Of a DNA stretch of 64,000 nucleotides, positions 44,561 to 57,059 are shown one piece after another. Both the position numbers and the translations under genes were made by a program. The DNA is from Diadophis punctatus similis (taxonomy: Eukaryota; Chordata; Lepidosauria; Squamata; Dipsadidae): assembly GCA_023053685.1 (NCBI GenBank), contig JALIGW010000001.1, positions 153,876,466-153,940,465 of the forward strand, in the 5' to 3' direction. Below the pieces are notes generated by a model, which was not told the DNA's origin, searched no databases, and worked only from the letters and a program-made list of their open reading frames with translations. Each line of letters begins with the position of its first letter. Position 1 is the first letter of the stretch.

Positions 44561-45600
44561 ATCTATTTACAATAAAAATATTAAAGTCACACTATTTGTG
44601 CTGTTGGCGAGGACTGATAATACTGGCAAAATTATTTTTTTGAGGAAAGATTGAAAAGAATACTATAGAGTGGAATAAATACTGTAGAGAGCAACAGTGT
44701 AAGTGGTGCTACATGACACATCAATATGTGTTCTATTCTCGATGTGAAACTCTGCCAAGCACAGACATGAATGTGGTCTGAATGTCTTCAATTATAGCTG
44801 AGTTCAACAGAGGGTAGTCACGAAAGAGTCCAAACAGTTGAATCAAATTAAATGCTGGTTTATATAATCCTAAAGATAAAGTCAAGCTATCATGACTTGG
44901 TAACATGAGCCTTCCTCAGAAGGCGAAAAAACCTAGAGAAGTTTTGCCAGTGGCCGTGGAAAACCCAAAACTCTGAAGCTGCATCAGAAAAAATGATCCA
45001 ACCTGCCTATCCAGACCTTGACTTCTTCACCCAGCTTACTAACCTGAGAATAGTAGACAGAACTGCAAAGGAATGTTAGATAGATCATGAACTAGCATGA
45101 AAAAAACCAAAACAGAACAGGAGCAGATGTCTCAGGAAGAATCAGAAGCTAAAGCTATAGTTTTAGAAAATAGTGTAGCTGGAACAATGCTACTTTGAAG
45201 ACCTCAAGATAGTTCTGTTGAAACGTTTCCTTCTTTTTGGACTGCTTCTTGAAATTCTAACTGGTTTACATTTTGAATTATGTTGCCATTGCTTGCCCTT
45301 GTATCCCGACTATTTGATAAGAAAGCCATGTCACATATAAACTTAAATTGGATTTATAAGACAAACCTGATGTCTTAATTGCTGTTAAAGACAGATAAAC
45401 ACAATTTCATGTGAGGCACAGATACAAGGTAACAAATTTCAGGGAGTTAGAATTTCCCCTGTGAATTATAAGGCTGGTTTAATGGACTGGCAACCACCAA
45501 CAAATTGAATTCCAATCCAGGCAAGATAATAGATCTGTTGATGGATGTTTTATTTGTTGAGTGATGGTATTTTTCCTGTTTTGGAAAATGACATTTGTTT
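44561..45600. other. Unassigned stretch
   Basis: Some segments (44770-45240) look like decayed transposon sequence, but no coding motif or family could be named. Confidence 0.4.
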
Positions 45601-45663
45601 GGGTTTGGAAGCTAAGTAAGGCTAGGCCCAGATAGTGTTTTGATGGGAGACCACCAAGGAACA
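45601..45663 (+). pseudogene. 5S rRNA-derived fragment
   Basis: GGAAGCTAAGTAAGGCTAGG (45608 on) and GTGTTTTGATGGGAGACC (45636 on) reproduce the internal control region of vertebrate 5S rRNA (GGAAGCTAAGCAGGGTCGGG and TACTTGGATGGGAGACC) with a few changes. The 5' half of 5S rRNA is not recognisable, so this is not a gene. It may be a remnant of a 5S-derived SINE; 5S-Sauria SINEs are described from Anolis. Confidence 0.8.
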
Positions 45664-45715
45664 CTTGAGCTAAAATCTACAATGGGAAGTCAAAAACATC
45701 TTGAAGCAAAAAAAA

Positions 45716-45985
45716 AATATTTTTATTTATTTATTTATTTAATTTTATTTGTCAAAACGTATACAAGATAACAGGTATGGTATAAACATAAATAAAAGCA
45801 CAGTATGTATAGGTAAATTTGGACAGTAGGACAGGGACGGTAGGGACGATGGTGCGCTTATGCACGTCCCTTACAGACCTCTTAGGAATGGGGTGAGGTC
45901 GATTGTAGACAGTCTAAGATTAAAGTTTTTGGGGTTTGGGGAAGAAACCACAGAGTCAGGTAGTGCATTCCAGGCATTGATATAT
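45716..45985 (-). mobile_element. LINE 3' end, antisense (RT C-terminus and UTR)
   Basis: The minus strand encodes INAWNALPDSVVSSPNPKNF, then LRLSTIDLTPFLRGL and a stop, a typical C-terminus of CR1/L2-like non-LTR elements but of a different family from the CR1 and L2 copies elsewhere here. The 3' UTR runs left into an (ATTT)n tail near 45720-45745. Confidence 0.75.
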
Positions 45986-46026
45986 GATATCAATATATCA
46001 TATTAATATATATCAATCTGATAAGG

Positions 46027-46192
46027 GAAGAGAGCCTGTGGCCTAAAGGTTAAAGCTTCTGCCTTACAGGCAGACTGCCCAGGTTCAAATCCCAGTAAGG
46101 GTATGGCTATCTGATGAGAGCTAAATAGCTCAAAATAGATCTATAATAGTCTCCCTTCATTTTCATTTATCAGCAAAAAATGTTACACACAC
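46027..46192 (+). mobile_element. tRNA-derived SINE, second family
   Basis: A box GTGGCCTAAAGGTTAAAGC and B box GGTTCAAATCC (46082-46092) lie the expected distance apart. The body 'cccagtaagggtatggctat' and 'tgatgagagctaaatagctc' follows. Neither head nor body matches the Sauria SINE. It leads into a GATA-type array. Confidence 0.78.
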
Positions 46193-46201
46193 ACATTCCA
46201 G

Positions 46202-46305
<104 letters not shown>

Positions 46306-46450
46306 ATCTATCTATATATTATGATAGCAAGTAATTTCTGAAGTTTGCTACAAAAACTGCATGGTTGCACGAAGCCCTTAGAAGTCAAGTTTAATTCAAG
46401 AGTATATTTATGTGAATGAAAGCAAATATACATGTCCCAGGATAATGTTG

Positions 46451-46681
46451 CAGGATCTAATCTGAGTCGGTCACCAGGATCAAAGGTTTATTCTTCCAAA
46501 CTTTTGGGCTCATGCTGGAGCCTATCCTTAGGGAACTTCTCAGGGAACTTGTGTTCTGGAAAGAGAGAAGTTCTGTGACATTTTGGAGAGAGTGACGTTC
46601 CCTGAGGATGGCTCCAGCACGAGCCCAAAAGTTTGGAAGATTAAATCTTTGGTCCCAGTGATGGACTCAGATTGGATTCTG
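46451..46681. mobile_element. Foldback (inverted-repeat) element
   Basis: Arms of about 75 bp: CAGGATCTAATCTGAG on the left and, in complement, CAGAATCCAATCTGAG on the right. They continue through 'atcttccaaacttttgggct' to the inner end GCTGGAGCC. About 75 nt separates them. No matching flanking duplication was found, so the class is open. Confidence 0.65.
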
Positions 46682-49241
46682 CAGGGTGTTTATGGTTACT
46701 TTCATCCCTAAAGAATGAAATGTATAGCATGCCACTAAAAGCGTGATTGGTGCACTTATGTCAGTGTATCCCTTCTATTTAGACTACAATAATCCCTGAC
46801 CTGATAATCTCTTGCCTAGATTATTGTAATGTGTTGTGTATTGGACTCCTTTTGTAGATTGTTAGGAAACTTCAATTAATATAGAGTATGACTTCAGAAG
46901 TATTGATAGAACTGAGTATTGGAATCATATCGTACCCATTTAACTACATGTTTACAGACTCAACTGAACGCAATGTTCTTAGAGGAGCAGTTTACATTTT
47001 GCTTAAATTTTGGTGCAAATTCACTTGTTGGTTCTTTAGCTAAGGAGGTTGATTTAGCACCAATACTTTTAGGATATTTTTATTCTGTGCTTTTATTATC
47101 TTTCAAAATCTGTATTTTCATTTTATTATCATAGGAGCTGGAAACATAATCCTGCAATTGCTACTTAAGAATGAGATTTGTACATTCTTTACACATTCAG
47201 AAGAAATTTTAAAACAGCTCTGTACCTTCAAGTCATAACACAAAATTGTGAGAGTTATCATTCCTGTTAATATACAGTGAGTCTGTGATGTTTGAGAATA
47301 ATCTTTCCTAAGGAAGCAACAGAAACTATAGATTTATTTGATGACTTTCTTGTATCACATTGTTTTCTTTGCTTGCTTTCTTATATTTCTGGAATTTATC
47401 TCTTGCCCCTTCAGTGGCAGATGGCATGAGGACAGCTTATAAAGGTAAATAAAAAATACAAAATTTCAAATGCTAACTACAAAAACAGCTGGAAATAATA
47501 CATCCTTTAGGCTTATTTGGACAAATGTGTCAAATATGTACAGTCTATTTCCTAACCTAGAGGCTGAATAGAGTGTGGGCAGGTGGCAGAATGCCTTTTA
47601 GCTAGTCTAGTTTAATCGTGGCCAGATGGTAATTCAGATGGTAGCTGTAAAAAGAATGTGATATGTGAAGATATCTTATGCTATCAACTATGCTCAGTGT
47701 TGTTTCTTCTAGTGTTTGTAAAATTCCACTTTATATTTGTGAACTAATATTCTGTTATTATTTCTGAAGCTGATGCATAAAATGTTCAATAAATTCTCAT
47801 ATTTGGGGGCATAACCTACCTAGCTGCCCACTGAATTCTTCTGTTCTGTCCTATTAATTCCACTCAAGTGCAAAGTTACTGAGTTGTCAAATACTTAAAA
47901 CTCAGTCAGAATTTGGACTTGAATTTGAATTCAAAAAAGTACCGAAGAACTCTTTTTAACCATACAGTTCTTCAATTCAGAAGAACATTTCTAAATTCCT
48001 CAAGATTTAAGAGTTCATTCCTTAGTCCAAAGGATTTAAAATGCAAGGCAGGTTCCTCAGTGTGTCAAATTACAATCAAGCAGAACTTGGACCAACTTTA
48101 CCTAGCTGCAGACTCTGAAGAATACATATAACTAAGAAATAAAACTTTAGTAACTCTGGGAGGCTAAATAAAGAATAGACATGAATAAATACAGACAGCA
48201 CACTAGGCCATGGCAATCTTAACTCCATACACCAAAATGCTAACTTGATATTAAGACTTCAGTATTCTATTTCCTCATAAGCTATTGTTACACCATATTT
48301 GTGTTCATTATCTGAAGGAAAAAAACTCATGTACAGACACTTTATGTGCAGCCACCCTTGCAGAGTAGTTGGAAACTATAATTACTCCAGAATGGAGTAG
48401 CCCATGTATTTACCAACTTGAGAGATCGTGAATATACTTGGTATGAATAAGGTATGATGCTGAAAGTGTTTTGTTTATTACAAAGCTTTATAAAGACATT
48501 TTGTCATCTTAAAATGCCAATACATTTTTTAGACATTGATTTGACATTGACATGATAATATGCAAGTGTTTATAATCTCTTAGTTCCTGAAGAATATGTA
48601 GGAGAAATCTCCTTCTTTGTATAACATGTTAAATCCTATTCCTTAAAAGCTGTGTGTATAAATTTTAATTGAGAATGAAAAACACAAATAAACAAACATT
48701 GCTTGATTGGTTATGTAACCTTTTGTGTTGAATATGTGAACCTGGGACTACCTGCAACATTCTTCTGTTTTACTTTGATTACATTAGTTGATTAATAACA
48801 ATATTGTATGTTGCTTTCCAAAAAGAAAAAAAAATGCTCTAAATTACCAACAATGCAGGAATAGTAATAACTTTGAGCTCCTCTAGTGCATGGGAAGTGA
48901 GTGTGTTATGTATTCTACATTTTTTAAACTCTGTGAAGGGCTCCAAATTTATGTGAAAAGAAATCTGGCTTGGCTATCTGAAATTTTGGCCAGTGTTATT
49001 TCATGAAGTATTTTCGCATGGTCAATGTACTTCTCTGTTTTATTTAAAGGCACAGGCCAAATCTAATTCAAAATATAAGAGTGGAATGATATATGTCTCT
49101 CCTCAGAAGTCCAATTCAATACAACTAATTTTTTGTAAATATGCATGGGGTTAGAGTTGAAGCATTTGATCCCGTGATGTGACAATGTATTGTATTCTTC
49201 CTCTTTATGTAGTTGTGCTCACATCTAGTTTTATTGTAAGG
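46682..49241. other. Long A+T-rich stretch with nothing recognised
   Basis: About 2.6 kb. Open frames of 70-72 codons (46919, 47913) have no recognised motif. Confidence 0.45.
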
Positions 49242-49249
49242 ATGCAGGT

Positions 49250-49436
49250 CAGTAGTCGGTTCTACTTACCTTTGCTACTGGTTTGGGAACGGAAGCATGT
49301 GCGTGGGGTCTTTGCATGCATGCAACGCTTCTGCGCATGCGCAGAGCGTTTTTTGATGACGTCCGGGCGGGTGGGGGGAGACTCCCACCACTACCGGTTC
49401 ACCGTACTGGGTCAAACCAGTAGCAACCCACCACTG
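49250..49436. mobile_element. hAT-type non-autonomous element, family B copy 3
   Basis: A short copy of 187 bp. Ends CAGTAGTCGGTTCTACTTAC and ACCAGTAGCAACCCACCACTG-like. Perfect 8-bp duplications ATGCAGGT at 49242-49249 and 49437-49444. The centre has a GCTTCTGCGCATGCGCAGAGC-like hairpin. Confidence 0.94.
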
Positions 49437-49444
49437 ATGCAGGT

Positions 49445-50938
49445 CCTAGGAGGTAAAGTCAAAAAAAGTACTGAGGCAGACATGAAACACTACCATATTT
49501 AAATTTAACAAGTCACAAAATAAGCCATTAAGCTTACAAGGGATACTGAAGGGAGGAAGCAAGTAAGTAAATTTAGATGTAATTCCTGAAATGACTTAGT
49601 AGAACCATCTCAGGAAATAAACACATATACATGAAGAACTCAACAGCTCCTGATGGTAGGAGGCAAAACATGCTTCCATACAATTTTGCAGTTTCAGGGC
49701 AACTGTGAGGTGGGTTTGACTGTTTTTTGTTACTTACTGGAATCCATTTTTTAGAATTATTTTCATTCTATTGCCTAAACTAAAGACATTATTAAGATAA
49801 GTCCAATTTTCAGTGAAGCAGCGATCCTGTTTTATTGTGAAAGAGCTTTAGCCTTTACTAACCTTTGTTTCACTTGGCTTGCATACATTGAAAGGGCAAA
49901 AAAATTAGTGAGTGTAACATTGGATGAATAAATAGATAATGTACTCTCTAATGATCCATAAACTAAAGACATACCTATTTACCATTTTATTAATTCAGGT
50001 ACTGTACAGTATATGAAATATTTGCATATATCTTACCCAGCAGAGTACTCAAGTACAATTAATATTCTTTATAGCATGGAAGTGCATTAAAATGCTTCAG
50101 TGCTAAATATAAGTCTTTGCCATTCTGCTCTCTCACTGCAGAATTATATTAACTTGATTAAGTTCCTTCATTGCTACCAACAGTTCTGAGTCTGGAAAGG
50201 AAAGATTACTAAACAAGGACCAGTTCACTTAGCTGTTTGTCAAAAGTGCATTATATGACTAGCATTGTTTGAAAAAGATATAGGGTGTAAATAGTTGCTA
50301 ATGGCTGTAAACACAAAATAGTACCAAAGAAACTAAGGAATGTTGCACCTTTGTATCTATGTGTTCAGGAAGGACAACCAAAAAATGTGTTGATGTTGGC
50401 TTGGAATAGTGTTGCATTTTTCTGTAACATTCTATACCAATACTGTTTTTGAATATTGATTCGATGTTTTGCACAGATGAGAAATCATGAGTATACTTTA
50501 AATGTATTGTTGATTTTATTGGACACAGAAGCCCTTATGGAGATCTCCTATGGTATACAAGAGGGCTCAAACTATGTGCACAGCATATGTTCCTATTCCC
50601 AACATACCAGAAATCACAGGGTTTTCTTTATTCTTTTCCACCAAAATCTGAAGACCTTTTTACACATACATTTAGGAATTATAGGATCATTCACAATTTC
50701 CCTGTGATTAAGGAATGTCTTTGGAACACCTTGTTTACCTAAGAATGTTGGAATGAAGTGTTGACTTCTGGGCTTCCATCTCCTTACATATTTTTGCATT
50801 TGTATTACAACATTTAATTTTTTAAAAAAGTATAGAGATAAACCTAGCTCAGACCTATGTTCAGCTTTTATCAATTTTAAATCTGCATTCAACTCAACCT
50901 CTAGAGACAGACTGTGCACAGACTCAGTAAATCCACCA
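49445..50938. other. Unassigned A+T-rich stretch
   Basis: No feature recognised. The 83- and 101-codon frames at 50456-50919 overlap on opposite strands without motifs. Confidence 0.42.
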
Positions 50939-50939
50939 T

Positions 50940-52560
50940 AGATAAATGGCTGTTAGTAAATTGTATGAAAACTCTTGTGTAAAAACTTGATTTACCTCAC
51001 AAGGCCACCTCATGAAAACAATTCTCTCAGTGAGAGGAATCAGACAGAGCTGCATTCTGGCCCCATCATTATTCAATCTTTATATAAATTTCCTAGTAGC
51101 CTGTCAAAACACTTCTGTTTCCCCCCCCCCCACCAAAAGTTAGCACCTAGACTAATCACAGTGCTATTTTATGCAGATGATGCAGTCCTTCTGTCCCAGA
51201 CTCCATTTATCTTAAAATGTGCACTAAGATTATTTGCCACTCATTGTAGAAATGATGAGTTAACAATAGATTATGAAAATAGAAAAATGATGGTATTCAT
51301 TAAATGCCCAGGAATCCATACATGGCAATTAAGTGAACACAAAATTAAACAAACTAAAATTTTCAGGTACCTTGGAATTGTCTTCCAGGCTTCAGGTCAG
51401 AGAAACATACATCTAGATTATGTAGCTCAGAATGCCTAAAGATCAGTCTTAGCAACTGAATTTTTTTTACAGAACAAGAGGTGCCTTTTTTTTAACCAGC
51501 TGTCCTAAAACCATTTAAAACCAAAGTAAAGGCCCAATTCTTCTATGGTGTACAGCAGGGGTGTCAAACTTGATTTCATTGAGGGCCGCATCAAGGTTGT
51601 GTATGACCTTGGGGGGCCAGGGTGGGCATGGCCAGCTCAATATCACTCGTGTTGGGGCCCCTGTTGTGGCCTGAATGCTCTGCCAGAGAAAACTTGCTCC
51701 CAAGCTCCGTTTTCAGTTGTGACAGCCTCCTGCAACCCTCTGCCAGTGAAAATGGCAGCCCTCCCAAGCTCCATTTTTGCTGGCAGACGCACTGCGGGCC
51801 GGTCCTTTGCTGTTTCCAGGACGGCCCTGTGGGCCAGATCTAAGCACCCCGTGGACCGGATCCAGCCCCCAGGCCTTGAGTTTGATACCCCTGGTGTACA
51901 GCTTGGCCCATACAATAATTATTCCAAATTAGAAATTGTGCAATCTAAATTCTCAAGAAATATCCTCTAAATACCATGCTGTGTCTCTAATGTTACTCTC
52001 TGCTGCGAAATGAGATCAGTTAAGATTGAGACAAAAATGTGGCTAATTTTCTTCATATACTGGCTAAAGTTAATTTCTTTTCTCCATAGGATTGACCATC
52101 CCCCCCCTGTGATATTAGTTGACAATTTTAGTGCTAATGGCAGTGATATCTCCTTGATAAACTCTACTTTTATGGCTTTTCACAAGAGGTTCTCCTTTCT
52201 TTGGGACATGAACAAGCCAAGAACATTTTAACACAACACATTCTGGGTATGGAAAAACCAGTCTCTGCTGACTAGGAAGGTTTTCCTGAAGAGCCAATGT
52301 TTAGACCAGCAAGATACTTAAACAATATTATAGTATCCAAGCTGAGAAGGGTTTTAACACAGGCTCAATTCATACTCTCCCTACAGTCATTTTAGAAGGC
52401 AGATACAAAACAATTCCCTATGCTGCTCAATTATGTCTATGTGATGCAGGCACTATAGAATCTGTTGTCCATATTTTACTGTACATTACTATTGCTTTTA
52501 TATAGATATTAAAATCTGTTTTATATCTCCTTACCTGGTAAGTCACCGAAGTCACTCTAA
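50940..52560 (+). mobile_element. Non-LTR retrotransposon relic (RT and C-terminal zinc region)
   Basis: The reverse-transcriptase palm motif LFYADDAVLLSQTP (about 51160-51200) is followed by ELTIDYENRKMMVFIKCPG, HTWQLSEHKIKQTKIFRYLG and DYVAQNA. After a hAT insertion it resumes LGPYNNYSKLEIVQSKFSRN. Farther on (52330-52480) are ILEGRYKTIPYAAQLCLCDA and ESVVHILL-like residues, a C-terminal Cys/His zinc region. There are stops and a C-run insertion at 51121. The clade is not certain; it is not CR1, L2 or BovB. Confidence 0.82.
51556..51893. mobile_element. hAT-type non-autonomous element, family C, inside LINE
   Basis: Ends CAGGGGTGTCAAACTTGATT and, at the right, GAGTTTGATACCCCTG. Perfect 8-bp duplications GTGTACAG at 51548-51555 and 51894-51901. 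The body 'gagggccgcatcaaggttg' and 'gcgggccggtcctt' resembles the common 'gggccgcatgcggcc' type of vertebrate hAT MITE. It splits a LINE codon run. Confidence 0.95.
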
Positions 52561-53609
52561 TACTTTCTACATACAAATTCTGCTTGTTTCTCTTGTAGTA
52601 TAAACTACACAGAGGGAAAACAAAGTAATTGTACCAGAATAATGGCCTAATTAAGGTATTATATTTCATCACATCTCTTTTAGACAGGTTCTAATGAATG
52701 ACTACGTTCATTTTAACAAATTGTGCATTTCACACATATTGTGTCATATGTAAAGCTCTTTGCTTGGAAGAACTAGTCTTTTTTGCTTTGGCATAATTCA
52801 CAAAATCATGAAATATGATTATATGTTATGATAAGTCAACGTAATGTTTTCGAAAGACCAGAGTGTGAGAAACAGCTGAAGGAACTTGCCTATAGGGCCA
52901 AGATGCGAATATATTAGCACCTATACAGTAGTTCATTAACTTGCACTGTGGCTGAATTTCACAAAAAATTATTATGATTAATTGAGTTTTCATAATATAA
53001 CAGTGGTCCTGTACTGTAGGATTGCTTGATTGCTTTGCTGTATTCCCTTGCTTCCTCATGACCAAAAGTTAAATTAGATTTCTTTTTAATGTTACATTAT
53101 ATGCTTGTTTGATAATCATCTTTTCAAAAACTTAACAATGCTACTGCAAATGAAATTTAGTAGTAATTCTAAGGCTGGCTTATGAATTCATGCACTCATA
53201 GGATCTAGAATTGTTGCTCAATTGTTAAGGCATGATTATTCCTGAACCTTGAATATTTGCATGTTGATGTTTTATTTTTATTGACACAGAGTTTTATCTT
53301 GATGAGATTTAAAATTTTCATTTTAGAATGTAAATCAGCAACATAGTTAATATTTCTTGATATTATAAAAACATTTTCCATTTTTATTTAATAAATTAAT
53401 TAAGAGTAGAAATGAAGCAGTTTGTATGTCGATAGTATCTGTTGTAACTGTTGTATAATTCTCATGGATTGAATGCCAGGGGAACAACGTGAACCAGTTG
53501 TGTCAACAACCTCTAAATGTGTAAATTTTATTTTCATTTTTTGTACAGTCAACATAAATGGATTTACTTACATTTGTTGTATGGGGAAAAAGTCGTAATT
53601 CTGTCTTTT
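52561..53609. other. A+T-rich stretch with nothing recognised
   Basis: No supported gene or repeat. Confidence 0.4.
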
Positions 53610-53730
53610 TCAGATATTTTAGTTTAGTTTAGTTTATTGTCATTGCAGCTGGTACAATGAAATTTAATAGTTGAGATTGATAATATTGAAAAATGAATCA
53701 ATTAACGAGGACATAATAAAATGCACCAAG
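53610..53730. repeat. Possible LINE 3' tail with short TAGTT repeat
   Basis: Four TTTAG/AGTTT units lead into TTTATTGTCATTGCAGCTGG and 'gtacaatgaaattta', a phrase found at the ends of some fish and reptile CR1-like elements in antisense. Weak. Confidence 0.35.
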
Positions 53731-56700
53731 TTGCACAAACTAATATGTAGCTTCATTTGTGATTTTCCTTTGTCAATATTATACAACAGAAATCTGAGTC
53801 ACGTAAAACATGGGTAAATGAAACTGTAATCTAATAAAATATTGGTTTTTAGTGTTCACTCCTCTATTTCTTTGTTCTCTAATTACCAAGATATGTACCA
53901 CCATTCATATTTGTTGTCCCTGATTTTTGACTTGTAACAATAAAACTCAGAATTCTATATTTAAATATCAGTTTAAAATTCCAAATATAAAGCTCACAGT
54001 GTGAAGTTGGCCTGTTTAGCTGGTGACTAGAAATTAATAAAATATGGGAACCAAACACTAAAGACTTAGGCTTTGTTTGGGCTTTCAGTGGTTTGTGAAT
54101 ATTGAATCATATCTTAGCATTATGTGTGAAACAGGCCAGGGGTTTTCTAGCATAACATTGAAGCTGTTATGTCTCTTGTCATCAACTGCTTTTTAACACC
54201 TGTTTTCATGATGGTTGCTTTTCTAATTTAATTGGTTGGTCTGTTAGCATTCTCTTCGGGTTTTTCTTTTAATGAAATAAACACCAAGATGCTATTGATA
54301 GTTAGATGATGAGACATTATTTGAATGCTCAATTACATAAAGTTAGTTGCCAGTAAACACCTGCACTTGTTTATGAGTTCAGATAGAACTGTTGAAGAAT
54401 TCATTTTAAAGCAAGACTCACATATTTTAAGCATCTTTCTACTGACTTGATTTTACTCACATTGGATACGATTGTATGAATACAATTCTATTAATTAGAA
54501 ATTATATTCACATCCTCATATTATCAGATGCATTTGATAAGTTCCAGTTGGTGAGAAACAAGGAAACAAACAGGCAAATTCAGCTAATGATTTGCATGCT
54601 CAACCTTGCCCATCTTAGCGTGTTGCTTTAATTAGAGTTTGACTGACTAGGTCAAGGAGATAGTTAACATCTGAGAGAGGGAGAAGCATCAACCTTTTTG
54701 AAAGAGTCAATGATCAGGCTAGATCTGAAGTGCTAGATTGGAGAAATGGGAAACTATGTCAGCTGCTAAAATCTTTACTTTAGATGATGCTAAAATTTTT
54801 ACTTTAGATAGATGTGTCAGTAAGCAATAATCAGTATTTTTTTTGTTGATTTTCTAAATTCATTCAAGTCAATTTTGCATTTTGTCTAAGGTCAAACACT
54901 TCCTTGGTGATCTTCTTGGTAGGTTGAGCTACTATTTTACAGTGCTTTTTGCTGTAACTGTAAAAAGTATATATAACTTATAACTTGTAAGTGAAACTGG
55001 GTTATGTGTTACGTGTTGAACTCCTGTTGGTATGAACCAACTATAGTGAACCAACTATAGAGTAAGGTCCTCAACTAGTCATGCAAATCTCCCCTTATAC
55101 TATATGAAGAGCATTTTAAAGGGTTCAAATCTGTTGAGGATCATTGGGCAACAAGTAGGAAATAGCAGTTCCAGTTACCTAATGGCTATATTTTATTTTT
55201 GTTGATGATAGCCTGACTTTCTATCTATGCAATATTCAAGATGGCATTCAAGAGTAAGAATATTCAAATTTAGCTAAAACAAACATTAGTACATTAAAAT
55301 CCTGATAAAAAACAAATGCATAAGATAAATTAACAATTAAAAGCCTGGCAGAAGGTTTTTATATTTTCTGACAATTTCCTAAAAACTGGCATTTTAGCTA
55401 TAAACTATAGCATAGTCTGGCCCCTGTGCTATGACTTGAACCATAAGCAAGGTTAATCTCCAGTTAATCTTATGCATGTATTGGTTAATATGGGGTGAGA
55501 GATGGAGACCCACATATCTGGCAAAATTGTGTTTGTAGGATGAAAAGGAAAATTATAAATCTAGCAAATGAACAGGGAAAACTCTTAACACATTAGATAA
55601 AAAATGTTTTTGTTTTGTAAATGATGCAAACCAATGAAGCTATATCACAGCTTGTTTCTCCAAAGCAGAAGATTTTCTGTGCTTTATTTTTCTCTGTGTC
55701 ATCCAACTAGTGCTGGTCTCATCTGAAGTACTATCTTCCTCAATGAGAATAGTTCTTTAACATTTTTTTTAAAGAGAAAACATAACTGGTGTCAAACATA
55801 TTAAACCAGTCCAAATTTATAATTTAAATTGAATTAAGTGATTTATATTCATAAACAAATATAGAGTAAAATGTCATTGTAAATACTGCCATCTTCAGAC
55901 AGGACTAATAGACCATTCTAGTTCTCACTGGAAGATTCAGCTATTTAAAAGTCAAGGCGAGAGGAAATTACACATTTACAGTTTTTTTTCTACTTTTATT
56001 TTTGCTCTCCTTCATACCCATCTGGTATAAGCGCCCAATTTTACTTCATGAATATGAAAAAAATGATGAACATACTCAGGGAATAAGGTAAACAAAAGAA
56101 GTTAGTACCTATATTTACACTATCTTGTAAATAGGCTTGTAAAGGGATGAGTATGTAATTGGCTGAGACCCTAACATTTCTATACACATGACACTATGCT
56201 TTTTCTGTGTAATACATTTATACATGCATTTATGTAAGAAGAAATAATTAAAGGACTGACATGATCAATAGCATTCAGTGCACTAATTAGGAAGCAAACT
56301 ATTCATTTTATCATTCTGAAAGTAATTGCTTTAGAGAAGATGCAAGAACACAATAATGTGCTAAGGGGATTCTGCTTGAGGTATATTAAAACAATGAGTA
56401 CAGCATTTAAATTTGTCAAAGGCCGCCTACAAAAAAGCCACAGGCAATATCTTTTCAAAGTAAAGAATAAAATAATATTACGCCTGGTCATGAATTACTT
56501 ATACAGTAGCCATGTACTAAAACTCCTAGCAACTCTTCAAAATTTAATTGTTAAAATAGTATAGAAAACATTGGACAATTTCATAATGTAGAACACTGAT
56601 ACATTTATTACTAGGGAAAAAAATCCTGAGAATTGTAAATTAATCCAAAGCATAGCATTACATTAACAGTACTAAAGGCAATTTTGTTAACAAAAGATGC

Positions 56701-56889
56701 TGAGCATAATGGCATTGGCCTCGTAGAAGATGACAGCATAATTAAGCAAGCAAAATGTACAGTGTATCATATGAAGAATGGTAAGCCAAGTTATTTTAAC
56801 CTTGCAAGCTCCATGTAGAAAGAGAAGAAAGTGTCTATGTGTATGCAGGTGTATGTATGTTTGTAGCTATATAAATGTAGATATATTCC

Positions 56890-56890
<1 letters not shown>
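53731..56890. other. Long repeat-poor stretch with nothing recognised
   Basis: About 3.1 kb without recognised transposons. It contains two small tandem duplications (54766-54812, 55033-55061) and an octamer-like ATTTGCAT at about 54590. No exon is supported. Open frames at 56303-56564 overlap on opposite strands. Confidence 0.4.
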
Positions 56891-56891
<1 letters not shown>

Positions 56892-56961
<70 letters not shown>

Positions 56962-57000
56962 CTACTGCTGCTGCTGCTACTACTACTACTACTACTACTA

Positions 57001-57043
<43 letters not shown>
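56892..57043. repeat. Compound (ATC)n-(ACT)n trinucleotide array
   Basis: About 23 ATC units, a short CTGCTG bridge, then about 27 ACT/CTA units with one CCA change. Translated frames are homopolymers (Ile/Thr, Ser, Asp) and not genes. Confidence 0.97.
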
Positions 57044-57059
57044 ATTGAGGCAGTTTCCT

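Noticed and set aside
45601..45663. Functional 5S rRNA gene
   Set aside because: Only part of the internal control region is recognisable; the 5' half and the terminator are missing.
46027..46110. Functional tRNA gene
   Set aside because: A and B boxes are present, but the cloverleaf arms cannot be completed and SINE body sequence follows directly.
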